From Shinisaurus crocodilurus (lineage: Eukaryota > Chordata > Lepidosauria > Squamata > Shinisauridae): DNA of 64,000 nucleotides. The stretch spans positions 156,457,278-156,521,277 of the forward strand of contig CM037879.1 of the NCBI GenBank assembly GCA_021292165.1, in the 5' to 3' direction. Made by a program: the position numbers and the translations under genes. This document shows positions 46,090 to 57,353 of this stretch, piece after piece; position 1 is the first letter of the stretch, and each line of letters opens with the position of its first letter. A model generated the notes under the pieces. It worked only from the letters and a program-made list of their open reading frames with translations. It ran no database searches and was not told the DNA's origin.

Positions 46090-47080
46090 ATACCATAATT
46101 TTAAAAAGATAAAAATAAAACATGAGCTTTCAAATATAACCTTAGGATTGCAGTGGTTGGATTGTTTCAGAGCATCTTGCTGGAAACAGTTTGATAATTA
46201 TTTATGCTTAAGATATGTAGCACGTGATTCTTGTTACAGCATAAACCTGTGGACCATACCATGGAAAGAAGAATGTTGTATTGTATTTATATATCCCAAA
46301 TCTGGAAACAAGCCTCTGTATATTTACAATAAAAATACAAAGTGGCCTGGCAGATAACACTGTATTTATTATCCTGTTGGGGAAAAATGAAAAGCAGCAA
46401 ATGAAATTGTCTCCAAGCATTCAACAGTTTCCTGGAAATATATATATATATATTCTTTTGTTGATAGGTTTCTGAAAAATAAACATTCAAGACCCAAAGA
46501 TGAAGTGGTCTTTGAAGACCTACAAAGGACTAAATAAAGCACTGAGTGATTTGATTGTAGCAGCACAGACAACAGAGCAGTCTGGTCAAATTCTGTACCA
46601 GGTGATGGAAGATCCAGTTGCCAAAGATGTCAAATTCAATCAAGAATACATTTGGTTCAAAGTGACAGGTGTCAAATATATGGAGCACATGGGAACAGAA
46701 AATAATTTTATCCGAACGGAGACACAAAAAGGATCATATAAGAGAATATTACTTCTAGTCTAGCAGCTAAACGGTGACATTCAGATTCTTAGCCATGGTC
46801 CATTCTGAGCACTCTAAAGAAGTTATCCCTTTTCCCCATCTGCAAAGATGATGAAAGGAATGTGGATTGTGGAGAAATATTCACTATGCAATTTCAGCAA
46901 ATTATAAAGGCCTCTTTACAGTTTACTATATTTTTGTACATTGATTTAGGCAGCAATGCTAAACACACTTACTAGGGTGTAAGCTCGATTGAACATAGTG
47001 GAACATACTTCTGAGTAAAGAGACATAGGATTAAGTTGTTAATCTCCATGTAGGAAAAATATGATGCAAAGTGGGAGTTA
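46090..47080. other. Intergenic; one unremarkable 87-codon ORF
   Basis: An ORF at 46500-46763 (plus) has unbiased composition but no family I recognise, no splice context and no repeat relation; I treat it as chance. A short TA run is at about 46440 and an ACTCAGAAGTAA-type repeat (inverted) at 46955-47035. Confidence 0.45.
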
Positions 47081-47827
47081 GGGGCAAACTACACATCACA
47101 TGGAAATACCTACAGTGAGGGCCTGTCAGGTTTTTGTTTTTTTTTAAATGAAAAGAAACTTTTCTGTAATTTTGATTGGAGAAGTGACAAAGGGAGGTGC
47201 CTCACCCTTTCCTTGTCAGCCTCTTTCTAACTCAAAATTGCCTCCCCTAAATTGCTTTTCCACCTGTGAGTTCCAGATATGTGTATACAAGTTTATTCAT
47301 CTGCAGTCCTGCTGTGGGAAAAGCAGATGAGGGGTCAATGCTGGTCCAAGACATTTTGTTGCCTGAAGTGAAATCCAAATGGTGCTCTCCTGCCATGAGC
47401 TAGTTAGAGCTAACACTTCTCAAAGGCTTGCTACTTTTAATTGTAAGTTGCCCTGGGGACCCTATCTCGTCTGAAAGCGATAAATGTATAAATACATATA
47501 TACATCCATATAAACAAATGTATAAATACCTATATGCATACATACAGACAACATTCAGGCACCAGTTCCTGTCTTCATCTACATGACACCCACCACACCC
47601 CTAGGTGCCACCTGAAACTGGTCATTTCATCCTGCTGTAGGACAGGACCAATGTTGTGAAGGTGATTTTGAATAGAAAATGGGCAGCAGAGAAAGGTTTA
47701 AGCTCCTGTCCTCAATCCCCCTGCTACTCTGCTCAAAATTGCAACTTCAGGAGTGGCTTTTCATTAAGGAAAAACAACAACCCTGTTAGGTCACTGTCAC
47801 ACACATTTGTAATGTATAGTTTGCCCC
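47081..47827. mobile_element. Possible DNA element with inverted ends
   Basis: GGGGCAAACTACACATCACA at the left and TGTAATGTATAGTTTGCCCC at the right are inverted with about 2 mismatches in 20. The interior includes a short L2-like tail (about 47430-47500). No target duplication recognised. Confidence 0.5.
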
Positions 47828-49220
47828 TGACAGAGCACACTTTCGGATGAATTTTTACAGCACATATCACAGCACACATCAAACTCCTAATACCTTTCTT
47901 CATTATACATATGTATTTTTGAACCTAAAATTGGCATGAACCAATTAGATATTCACATACGTTTGAACTGCTGACAAGAAGGGTCAGTGATGGCATGTTG
48001 AAAATCATACATCTCACATTTGTTTTGCTGGGAGAAAAATGTCATACCTCTCCTAGAGACAAGGCCATGTGGCAGAGAAAATAGGGCACTTGAGGGCTCA
48101 GAGGGTTGTGGGAGCAAGAAGAGAAATGGGGGGGGGGGAAGGTGACCAGTGCCTGGAAGACCAGGGTCCTGGTATGGGTGGGTGAGTGAAATGGGCACAA
48201 TTTACTAGGAACCAGGGGGACCCAGCTGCATGGCCATTACGATTAGGAACATAAAAGGAAGCTAAATTATTAAGGATAGCGCAACTGGAAGCTAGCAGTT
48301 CCTAAAGCATCCAGAAAGAGTGGAAATGCTCGTTTCTGGAATGGGGCAGCCGCAGGTCAGTGGAGCTCATGGAAGGGAGCTCCGCTGACCTTTCCCAATC
48401 CAGAAACGAACGTTTCTGCTCATTTCTGGAGTTGTTTTCAGATGTGCTTATCCTGTTGCACTAGTGGCGAGGCAGGAGGCACAATGGAAATAGCGGAGGC
48501 ACAGCAGTACTGCTCATCTTGTTTCTGAAGATATTAAGCCTCCCCCCCATCTACTGTGAAGATTACAGCTAAGCTCAGAGGGAACAGAGAAGTTGGAGCG
48601 AGGTGGCAGATCATGTTATTATCCCTGCTGATCAAAAAGCACTGGCGCTGTGTCCCTGTCCTGCCTCTGCTACACCAATGCTTATTTTCAGTTGAAAAAT
48701 TTTCTAAGGAATATATTAAGTTAATACAAACATGTTCTACTTATAACTTTCAGTTGGTTGTTCCTGTAAGAAATTATCTTGTTAAAAGAATTTTTTAAAA
48801 GTTTTTAAAGTTTTTTAAAATGTTTTTAAATCTATGTTTCTATGTCTTTTTATGTGTTTCTAGAAGAGTTTGTTTGTTCTGAAACATGTTGGATATAACT
48901 AAATAACTCTTGCAGCACTTTGAGAACAGTTCTCTCTTGCTTTATTCCTACATTCAGTCAGTGTCTCTCCCCCATTGGCTTGGTCGGATCTGGAACTACA
49001 GGTACCTTCATTTGGCAGAATTGCCACTGATCTTTGCAGCTTAGCAGACAGTAATCCAAAAAGAAAAAGAAAAATGTTTATAGTCATGATGGCAAAGAGT
49101 AAATATTGCAACTTCAGATCTGACTGTGACATATCTGCCAAAGATCAACTAAAAGTCTCTTGTGTAATGTGGCTGTTGTAGTATTGTGTATAATTAGGGC
49201 TGAAAATTTTAATCATCTTT
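47828..49220. other. Intergenic, nothing recognised
   Basis: There is a G-run at about 48129. No gene or repeat family identified. Confidence 0.5.
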
Positions 49221-49226
49221 AATCGA

Positions 49227-49321
49227 CTAACAGTGCAAGCCTATGCCTGCTTACTCAGAAGTAAATCCCACTGAATTCAATGAGGCTTACTCCAAAGCAA
49301 GTATGTTTAGGATTGCAGCCA
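49227..49321 (+). repeat. ACTCAGAAGTAAGTCC-type short repeat
   Basis: TGCAAGCCTATGCC, TTACTCAGAAGTAAATCCCA and TTTAGGATTGCAGCC define the best-preserved unit in the window; the two ends are weakly inverted (GCAAGCCTA / TAGGATTGC). Confidence 0.65.
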
Positions 49322-49737
49322 AAGCTTTAGTTGACCAATTGATGTAACCAACTTTAATCTACAAGGTTCAACTTTAATAGGTAGATTGTGATTTAAGGGC
49401 TCATTAGTTGTTGTTTTGCTGTTTTAAGATTATTTTGGTTCTAGTATGTTTGTTTTATTGAATGAAAAAGCAAATATTAAAGATGTGTTTTCCTTCTAAC
49501 AATGTTTATTGTAAGTTATGGTTCCTTCAGTGTTTCAAAAAGGCATGCACACTGAGGTTTTGGTAATATGCTTACTTATTTCAATATAATCAATTAATTG
49601 CTTAATTATATTAAAAGAATGCTATTACTCAACTACACATTCTTTAACAGTTGAAAGCCCTACTTATCTCTATTAAAATTGATTAAAATATAGCTCCTTC
49701 AGAGTAGAAAACTCATGCTTTTATAGATTTATTGCTA

Positions 49738-49976
49738 TTTATTTATTTTATTACATTTATACCCCGCCTTTTTTCCTGCAAGGAACTCAAGGCGGCTTAC
49801 ATAATCCTCCTCCTCCTCTCCATTTTATCCTCACAACAACCCTGTGAGGTAGGTTAGGCTGAGAGGCAGTGACTGGCCCAAAGTCATCCAGTGAGTTTCA
49901 TGGCGGAGTGGGGACTAGAACCCAGATCTCCAGAGTCCCAGTCCAACACTCTCACCACTACGCCACTCTGGCTCTC
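49738..49976 (-). repeat. tRNA-derived CORE-type SINE, full length
   Basis: The whole unit is on the minus strand: head GAGCCAGAGTGGCGTAGTGG, B-box-like GGTTCTAGTCC, CORE-like GGGTTGTTGTGAGGAT, tail GGCGGGGTATAAATGTAA. It is the cleanest copy here. Confidence 0.9.
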
Positions 49977-50965
49977 ATGATATGAGTTTCCCTATTTCTT
50001 CATATAATGAAAAAGAGTACCATTTTGTCAGCTTCCTGGTTGTTTGGATAGGACTCATTTAGTGACACATTAAAAAAAAAATGCAGTCATTGGCAAGGAA
50101 GGCCTGGAGGAAGCCTTCCTGGCAGGGAAAATACAAAAATGAGCTGTAGGTGAAATGCATTAATGAATAACACATACACAAATCATATGTAGATAGCTGT
50201 AGTTACCTTTGTAATTTGCACAGATGTCATGGGTATATGAGTGCTGAGTGTGGGTGGGGGGGCTAATTAGTTATTTGCTTCCAAATTGAATCTTCCACTA
50301 TACCTCCTTTAATAAAAAGGGAGCATTCATATGTGCTATTACCATGATGGTGGGCAAGGATGTGGTGGGGAGGGAAGAAGAGATAACCACAAAAAATGCA
50401 TGTTCAAGAAGACAAAGTTGTGTGACAAAGTAGTATAGTAAGTTTACAGAGGTAATGTATGCCGGTTTCCCCCTTGGTGCTTATTGCAGGGAGGATATCC
50501 AGCAAAGAACAATTAAGAGAGTGCTGATTTGAGAGTTTTGTTACTCACCACTTTATGAGATTGCTTGCTGAACATTTCTAAAAGTGTCATTAATATATTT
50601 AACATGGGTCCAAGTAGAGTTGATTTTCCTCATAATGTATATAAATTGTATCCTGAAGACAAAATGATGACTGTTAGCAAACCTGAAATGTGTTTAAGTG
50701 AAGTCATTGAAATATAAACACCTTTGCCAGAGCAATGAACAAGTTTACAATAGCATGAGCAGCCAAAGTTTCAGATACTTTTCCTTGCAAGGCACAATTC
50801 GCAACTGCACATTGAAAGGTGAGGAGTTTTGTTTGTTTGTTTTGCAGAACAAACAATAACATTAAGCATATTTGACAGAAATTTTCTTATGTGAAATCCT
50901 GTTGGAGTAGAGCAGTCATTTAGTTATGAGAGACACATTTTTATAATAAAATTCCCTACTCTTTT
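49977..50965. other. Intergenic, nothing recognised
   Basis: No gene or repeat recognised. Confidence 0.5.
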
Positions 50966-50966
50966 A

Positions 50967-51345
50967 TGCCTCCATCAGCAGCCCAGTTAGGACGATTGAT
51001 TGACTGATTGATTGGGGATCCTCAAATGGTCACCCAAAGCAGCTTATAAAGGAGTTTTTTTTTAAAGTGCAGTAAACAAATAATAAGTAAAATAAATAAG
51101 AATTAAAATAGGGTAGTAGCATAATCAATATTAAAAACAGATGCAGTAAGAATTACAGGTCAGACAATCTGAAAAGCTTGGACAAATAGAAAGGTCTTCA
51201 CTGCTTATTTGACCAGAGTTTCTTCACAGGACAAGCCGCCCTGGGAGACCATTCCAGCTACACCTGAAAAGTAGCTGGGAAGCTACACCTGAGCTGGGAA
51301 GCTACACCTGAAAAGGCCCTATCCCTCACTAACTGCCTCACCCAA
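50967..51345 (-). mobile_element. L2/CR1-type LINE 3' region, copy 1
   Basis: TCAAATGGTCACCCAAAGCA and GCTTATAAAGGAG followed by A-rich sequence resembles the reverse of LINE tails ending AAGCTGCTTTGGGTG. A closely similar copy lies at 63648-64000, where a SINE interrupts it at the GGAG/TTTT position. A short direct repeat (AGCTGGGAAGCTACACCTGA) occurs at about 51270-51310. Confidence 0.6.
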
Positions 51346-51719
51346 AAAAGTAAATGGACCTGCAGATGGGCATCAGAGCAAGCAGGTTAGTGAGGGAGAA
51401 GGTGATCCTTAAGTTGCCCAGGTCTCAAGATAATTTAGGCTTTAAAAGTTGGTCCACTCCAATCCCAGATGAAGTAAATTGGATACTAGAACTCGCTAGG
51501 GTAGATACTGTTTTTGATTACTGTTCTGTTGATGCCATACTAGCTGTGGAAGTGCCTGTTGACTATGACCATCTTTTTTTCCTAGACATCCACCTCCATT
51601 TCTGTGGTGGAGCATAGACAGACAACAACAGTGAAGGTGCTGCCAGCTTTGCACTGAAGCCAATGAACCACAGAGGAGACCATTTATAAATGTCCGCTAC
51701 CTTTGTGTCTGTAAAGGGA
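51346..51719. other. Intergenic, nothing recognised
   Basis: Chance ORF only (51354-51617). Confidence 0.45.
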
Positions 51720-52260
51720 CCTTTGCGTGTGTATGGGTGAGATAAAGAAGAGTCAGACACAGAGTACATGGTTTCAAATCAGGGCCACATTTATTGAATT
51801 GAAGATCTGTGAAGGGCGAAGGGCGGTACTAAGTTAGCCCGGCCATTGGCCGGGAAAAAACCAATATTTGGCTAATACATCCTAACCGCACCGAAGGCGG
51901 GTTGGTCCGCCCCCGGCCAAGCTGGAGCTGGAGGGCCTTACCATCGTCGCCTTACTTTGATGCCTCCAGGCACCCAATGTAGGCGAGAAAGGCAAAACCC
52001 CAAAGACATCCCAATCTCCCTCCTGCCAAGCCTCAGGGCATTAGCGAGGGCAGCCTTGGGTAAACGTCAGTCACCTTGAAAGGTGCCACTGGATGATCAC
52101 CATAACCCTAAGCCATACTGCCTAATCCTGCACTTCCCACCAAAGAGACTGTGGGCGGGAACTCAGGTGCCTAAATAAGCCCTTTCCTGTGTCCCCGCCC
52201 TAGTTGAGCCATTGGCTCAGTATCTGTGACCAACCTGACCTGTTACCTGACTCCCCTCTC
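51720..52260 (-). mobile_element. Possible retroelement LTR remnant
   Basis: On the minus strand CTTATTTAGGCACC could serve as a TATA region. About 360 bp further comes AATAAATGTGGCCC, a poly-A signal followed by TGTGTCTGACTCTTC. This arrangement is common in LTRs. It is GC-rich relative to its flanks. No terminal duplication or internal coding region identified. Confidence 0.42.
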
Positions 52261-52975
52261 CTCCCCCACTCGCAAATCTTCTCCCTGGCCCCAGGTGAGG
52301 GGCCAGTGGAAGTCTGTTTTGGTAATTATTCAAGTGTAATGTTGCAGGAACCCCAAACCCCTGGGGCTGGAACAAGTCTCTAATATCTGAGAACATGGCC
52401 ACAGCTCTAAGCAGAAAGGCCATGTCAGAGGGGCCATAGAGTTAGAAAGCTTCTCATAGTCTATGTGATGAGGTGACTTACATGCTGAATTGAAAGTGAA
52501 ACAATGGAGCAAAAATAAATGTACTAATTCATGGTTAAACTGATCAAGGGCATAACGTCCATTCTCTTGGGGGCCCTCTGCATGAAATACCTTAGGAAAT
52601 GGGGATTTAAGCACAAGTTGGAGGATTTGGCTAATGTACAAATTAACAACTATCCTTGGTGAAACATATAGAAAATGAAGAGGTGCTCCAAGGGTCATGT
52701 CTGAAAAGCAACCAAGATGGCTACACTTGCTCAGACACCTTGCTCAAGCCATTTGTGAAAGCTATTACAAGGGGAAGCTGCTACTGACATTTGTACACAC
52801 TCCCATTGGACTGTATGGATCTTTTGCCTATTGGAAACAGCCTGGACTGAAGCCAGATCAAAGACCCAGGGAAATGGACAATGTCAGAGAGAAGTTACCA
52901 TCCAAAAAGCCCAAGTGTGATGGTGGGCATGTGTCTGTGCTCTCTCCACTGCTGCAAAACCAAGGAGCTAACACA
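52261..52975. other. Intergenic, nothing recognised
   Basis: No gene recognised. Confidence 0.45.
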
Positions 52976-53047
52976 GGGTGCTTCCAGATGAGGCTTTTAT
53001 AGCGCATGTCGCTATAAAGAGAAAGCGAGGAGTTCTTAGACAGAACG

Positions 53048-53878
53048 GTGGATCTACAGCACCAAAGCACAGTACAGGAGCCAGAAGGGCAACGGCAGGA
53101 TGAGGCGGAGTCGGAGACTGCTGAGGCAAGGGAAAATAACGCAGGGGGAACTCCCTGGAAAAGGGTGACTGTTAGGAGCACAAGAACTACAAGACACTCT
53201 GCGCCTGTGGAAGCAGTGGAGCTATGGAACCGCTTCCATGTACTTGAGGACGAGAGCAGAGGACAGCCTGCAGAGGACGGATTACCGGGCACCCAACGTG
53301 ATAGCGAGCAAGAGGCTGAGGGTCAGTCGAGTGGAGGCAATCAAACCAAGGCCTACAGCAAGAGGAAGAGAAGAGTACTCATAGTGGGAGACTCCCTCCT
53401 GCGGGGGATCGAAGCCAAAGTATGTCGCGAAGACCCATGGACTCGCCAGGTGTGCTGTCTCCCCGGAGCACGGATTAAGGATGTGTCAGAGCTGCTGCCG
53501 AGGCTCATGCAGCCCACCGACACATACCCCCTTCTTCTCTTCCACGTGGGTACAAATGATACTGCCAAGCGGAGTTACAAAGAAATCACGGCAGACTTTG
53601 AAGAGCTGGGAAGGGAACTCAAGAACTTCGGGGCCCAGATAGTTTTCTCATCCATCCTTCCAGTACTTGGAAGAGGCATAGAAAGGGAAAGAAAAATACT
53701 CCGAGTGAATGACTGGCTACGAAGGTGGAGCCGACGTGAGGGATTTGGATTCTGGGACCACGGGCTACACTTCCTGGAAGATGGACTGCTGGCAAAGGAT
53801 GGGTTGCACCTCACAAGGACTGGGAAGAATGTGTTTGGCCACAGCATGAGGAACTTAATCAGGAGGGCTTTAAACTGA
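53048..53878 (+). CDS. CR1 ORF1: SGNH/GDSL-type esterase domain protein
   Basis: A 276-residue open frame. Residues 1-108 are charged and low-complexity, ending in a basic run (KRKRR). Residues 109-276 form an SGNH-hydrolase-like domain: VLIVGDSLLRG with the nucleophile Ser116, FHVGTND at 166-171, and DGLHLT with Asp251/His254. This is the esterase domain known from ORF1 of many CR1 LINEs; its role in retrotransposition is not settled but may involve lipid or membrane interaction, besides RNA binding by the protein. Some CR1 ORF1 proteins carry a further N-terminal zinc-finger part, which is absent here, consistent with a 5' truncation. ORF2 starts 38 bp downstream in another frame. Confidence 0.92.
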   Translation: MDLQHQSTVQEPEGQRQDEAESETAEARENNAGGTPWKRVTVRSTRTTRHSAPVEAVELWNRFHVLEDESRGQPAEDGLPGTQRDSEQEAEGQSSGGNQTKAYSKRKRRVLIVGDSLLRGIEAKVCREDPWTRQVCCLPGARIKDVSELLPRLMQPTDTYPLLLFHVGTNDTAKRSYKEITADFEELGRELKNFGAQIVFSSILPVLGRGIERERKILRVNDWLRRWSRREGFGFWDHGLHFLEDGLLAKDGLHLTRTGKNVFGHSMRNLIRRALN

Positions 53879-53916
53879 ATCCAACAGGGGAGGGAGACAT
53901 AAACTCGGGGGTACCA

Positions 53917-56787
53917 ATGGAAGAAGGCCTCTATGCCACAATGGAGAGAACAGCTCCAGCGGTGCCCATTGATAGTCTACCACAAAATGTAGGGGGAAAG
54001 TCGGACTATAAAGCACATAGTCTTCGATGTCTTTATACTAATGCCCAGAGTATGGGCAACAAACAAGACGAACTTGAACTCTTGATACATGAGGGCAAGT
54101 ACGACTTGATAGGGATAACTGAAACCTGGTGGGATGACTCCCATGACTGGAATACAGCAATTGAAGGGTATAACTTGTTCAAAAGGAACAGAAGCAACAG
54201 AAAGGGAGGTGGAGTTGCACTGTATGTTAAAAATACGTATCTCTGCACAGAGATACAGGAAGAGGAGCTTGGCAGCCCCATTGAGAGCATCTGGGTTAAA
54301 ATAAAGGGGGCAAAGAATAAAACGAACATGGCGGTTGGAGTCTACTACCGACCACCCAATCAAGGAGAAGACGAGGATGGAACTTTTGAAAAACAAATTG
54401 CCAGTGTTTCAAGGAGGCACAATGTGGTAGTAATGGGAGACTTCAATTTCCCTGATATCTGTTGGGAGACTTTTTCAGCCAAACATGGCCCCTCCAAGAA
54501 ATTCCTGAGCTGTGCTGCTGATAACTTCCTCCTACAGAAAGTGGAGGAAGGAACTAGAGGATCGGCTATCCTTGACCTGATTCTAACCAACAGAGACGAG
54601 TTAGTGGATAAAGTGGCAGTTTCGGGAACTCTGGGGGAAAGTGACCATGTTATACTTGAGTTCTTGATTCTAACGGAAGCAAAAGCTGAGTGTAGCCAAA
54701 CACGTACCCTGGATTTTAGGAAAGCCAATTTTAACAAACTCAGAACAATGATTAGTAAGATCCCATGGCAAGTGACTCTCACGAGAAAGGGAGCCCAGGA
54801 GGGGTGGGAGTTTTTAAAAAAGGAAATTTTAAAGGCACAATTGCAAACAATTCCCAAAAGGAAAAAAGGCAGAGGGCAACAGAAGAAGCCAATGTGGCTT
54901 CACAATAAACTCAAAGACGACCTGAAAACAAAAAAGGACACGTATAGGAAGTGGAAGGAAGGACAGGCTACAAGTGAAGAGTACAGGCAGGTAGCACAGA
55001 ACTGCAGGAATAGTGTCAGGAAGGCTAAAGCTGAGAATGAGCTAAGGTTAGCGAGGAATGCTAAAAGCAACAAAAAAGCTTTCTTCAGATACATGCACAG
55101 TAAAAGACAGAAGAAAGAACTGGTGGTTCAACTACGCAATGAGGATGGCAAATTGATAACAGAAGACAAAGAAAAGGCAGAAGTGTTCAATTCCTACTTC
55201 GGCTCGGTCTTCTCCCAAAAGAGGGTCTATGACCCCCCTGGCAAACCTGAAGTGCAGACTGAAGGGGCAGGATTGCAGCTTGAGATTAATAGGCAAATGG
55301 TCAAGGAGCACCTGATTACTCTGAACGAGTTTAAATCTCCAGGGCCTGATGAGCTGCATCCTAGAGTAATAAAGGAACTGGCAGAAGAACTCTCAGAACC
55401 ACTGTCTATTATCTTTGAGAAATCATGGAGGACAGGTGAAGTGCCAGACGACTGGAGGAGGGCAAATGTTGTTCCCATCTTCAAAAAGGGCAAGAAGGAG
55501 GAACCTGGGAACTATAGGCCAGTCAGTCTGACATCAATCCCCGGGAAGATTTTTGAGCAGATTATAAAGAAGTCAGTCTGCAAGCACCTTGAAAACAATG
55601 CAGTGATTACTAGAAGCCAGCATGGATTTGTCAAGAACAAATCCTGTCAGACTAATCTGATCTCATTTTTTGATCGGGTAACCTCCCTTGTGGACTGTGG
55701 GAATGCTGTGGACATTATATATCTGGACTTCAGCAAAGCTTTCGACAAAGTGCCTCATGATATCCTGATTAGTAAGCTAGCTAAGAGTGGGCTAGATGGA
55801 ACAACTATCAGGTGGATCCACAACTGGCTACAGAATCGGACTCAAAGAGTGCTTATCAATGGTTCCTTCTCAAACTGGGGAGAGGTAACGAGCGGGGTAC
55901 CACAGGGCTCGGTCCTGGGCCCGGTGCTCTTCAACATTTTTATTAATGACTTGGATCAGGAGGTACGGGGAATGCTTATCAAATTTGCAGATGACACAAA
56001 GTTGGGTGGAACAGCTAATACTCTGGAAGACAGAAACAAAATTCAAAGTGACCTCGATAGGCTGGAGCGCTGGGCCAAAAACAACAGAATGAAATTTAAT
56101 AGGGATAAATGCCAAGTGCTGCACCTAGGGAGAGGAAACCAAATGCAGAGTTACAGAATGGGGGACACTTGGCTCAACAATACTACAAGTGAGAAGGATC
56201 TTGGAATTGTGGTAGATCACAAACTGAATATGAGCCAGCAATGCGATGTGGCTGCAAAGAAGGCAAATGCAATTTTGGGCTGTATTAATAGAAGTATAGC
56301 TTCCAAATCGCGGGAAGTGATAATTCCCCTTTACTCGGCACTGGTTAGGCCTCATCTTGAGTACTGCGTCCAGTTCTGGGCACCACACTTTCAGAAGGAT
56401 GTAGACAAACTGGAGAGGGTTCAGAGGAGGGCAACAAAGATGATAAAGGGACTGGAAACAAGGCCCTATGAGGAGAGACTGAAAGAACTGGGCATGTTTA
56501 GCCTTCAGAAGAGGAGACTGAGGGGAGATATGATCGCACTCTTCCAGTATTTGAAGGGATGTCACACAGAGGAGGGCAAAGATCTCTTCTCGATCATCCC
56601 AGTTTGCAGGACACGGAATAATGGGCTCAAGTTACAGGAACCTAGATTCCACCTAAACATCAGGAAAAATTTCCTGACTGTCAGAGCAATAAGACAATGG
56701 AATCAACTACCTAGGGAGGTTGTGGGCTCTCCCACTCTGGAGGCATTCAAGGTGCAGCTGGACAGCCATCTGTCAGGGATGCTTTGA
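53917..56787 (+). CDS. CR1 ORF2: APE endonuclease plus reverse transcriptase
   Basis: A 956-residue uninterrupted frame, the usual size for CR1 ORF2. The endonuclease domain (about 35-250) shows TNAQSMGNK, GITETWW (Glu69), YYRPPNQ, VVMGDFNFPD (174-177) and ESDHVILEF (Asp243/His244). The reverse transcriptase (about 455-760) shows KSPGPDELHP, GNYRPVSLTS, HGFVKNKSCQTN, YLDFSKAFDKVPHD, VPQGSVLGP and KFADDTKLGG, whose FADD box is at 690-693. A C-terminal region with RPHLEYCVQFW and LERVQRRATKMI follows. All key catalytic residues that I can see are present and there are no stops or frameshifts, so the copy is young. It would nick DNA and reverse transcribe CR1 RNA at the target; activity is not shown by sequence alone. 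Confidence 0.95.
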   Translation: MEEGLYATMERTAPAVPIDSLPQNVGGKSDYKAHSLRCLYTNAQSMGNKQDELELLIHEGKYDLIGITETWWDDSHDWNTAIEGYNLFKRNRSNRKGGGVALYVKNTYLCTEIQEEELGSPIESIWVKIKGAKNKTNMAVGVYYRPPNQGEDEDGTFEKQIASVSRRHNVVVMGDFNFPDICWETFSAKHGPSKKFLSCAADNFLLQKVEEGTRGSAILDLILTNRDELVDKVAVSGTLGESDHVILEFLILTEAKAECSQTRTLDFRKANFNKLRTMISKIPWQVTLTRKGAQEGWEFLKKEILKAQLQTIPKRKKGRGQQKKPMWLHNKLKDDLKTKKDTYRKWKEGQATSEEYRQVAQNCRNSVRKAKAENELRLARNAKSNKKAFFRYMHSKRQKKELVVQLRNEDGKLITEDKEKAEVFNSYFGSVFSQKRVYDPPGKPEVQTEGAGLQLEINRQMVKEHLITLNEFKSPGPDELHPRVIKELAEELSEPLSIIFEKSWRTGEVPDDWRRANVVPIFKKGKKEEPGNYRPVSLTSIPGKIFEQIIKKSVCKHLENNAVITRSQHGFVKNKSCQTNLISFFDRVTSLVDCGNAVDIIYLDFSKAFDKVPHDILISKLAKSGLDGTTIRWIHNWLQNRTQRVLINGSFSNWGEVTSGVPQGSVLGPVLFNIFINDLDQEVRGMLIKFADDTKLGGTANTLEDRNKIQSDLDRLERWAKNNRMKFNRDKCQVLHLGRGNQMQSYRMGDTWLNNTTSEKDLGIVVDHKLNMSQQCDVAAKKANAILGCINRSIASKSREVIIPLYSALVRPHLEYCVQFWAPHFQKDVDKLERVQRRATKMIKGLETRPYEERLKELGMFSLQKRRLRGDMIALFQYLKGCHTEEGKDLFSIIPVCRTRNNGLKLQEPRFHLNIRKNFLTVRAIRQWNQLPREVVGSPTLEAFKVQLDSHLSGML

Positions 56788-57004
56788 CCTAGATTCCTGC
56801 ATTGAGCAGGGGGTTGGACTCGATGGCCTTGTAGGCCCCTTCCAACTCTACTTTTCTATGGTTCTATGATTCTATGATCACGCTGCCTTATACTCAGAAT
56901 TTTACAGAGCATTCAGACATCAGTCTTCCACATGTACCGATAACCCTCCCATATCTTCCCATTGCTGCTTCTGGTTTTGTTTTGTTTTTCCCCTTACCGT
57001 GGAG

Positions 57005-57353
57005 CAGGGGTCTTTCAGCCTAAGGGCCAAATTCAATTTCAGAGATGCTCTTGGTGGCTGCATTCCAGTGATGGGTGGGGCTTCTGGCAGAAGGGGCAGC
57101 ACCAAAGGCAAAAGGGGTGGGGGCAAGGGCAAAATGCCAGCATATTTTAGCTTAATGCTCTTACTCCCAGTAACTAAACCTTAGAGTCCTTTCAACCTTT
57201 TAGAATAGGGGAAAACTGCAGAAAAGCCAGGAAACCACCAAATGATCAGTGGAAAGAGGGTGGGGCTTTGGGAGATTGGGGAACCCTGGAGGGCCAGATT
57301 GGGATTCCAGGCAGGCCAAATTTGGCTCTCAGGACTGAGGTTCTGCACCCCTG
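57005..57353. mobile_element. hAT-like element (349 bp)
   Basis: The ends CAGGGGTCTTTCAGCC and TCTGCACCCCTG are flanked by CCGTGGAG (56997-57004) and CTGTGGAA (57354-57361), 6 of 8 matching. The interior shares CATTCCAGTGATGGGTGGGG and TTTCAACCTTTTAGAATAGG with 24248-24539. Confidence 0.8.

Larger units (their letters stand above)
53025..56877 (+). mobile_element. Near-intact CR1 LINE
   Basis: Two long open reading frames (53048-53878 and 53917-56787) are followed by the CR1 3' UTR (TGCATTGAGCAGGGGGTTGG, then ACTCGATGGCC). It ends in the diagnostic octamer repeats (ATTCTATG/GTTCTATG, about 56855-56877) with no poly-A tail. The 5' boundary is where the surrounding MITE stops, about 53025, leaving little or no 5' UTR, so slight 5' truncation is likely. 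Confidence 0.93.

Noticed and set aside
46500..46763. 87-codon ORF with ordinary amino-acid composition
   Set aside because: No recognisable family, no splice sites of note and no conserved motif; judged chance, though a search could overturn this.
54033..56565. Minus-strand ORFs of 64-165 codons across the CR1
   Set aside because: Antisense shadows of the intact CR1 ORF2.
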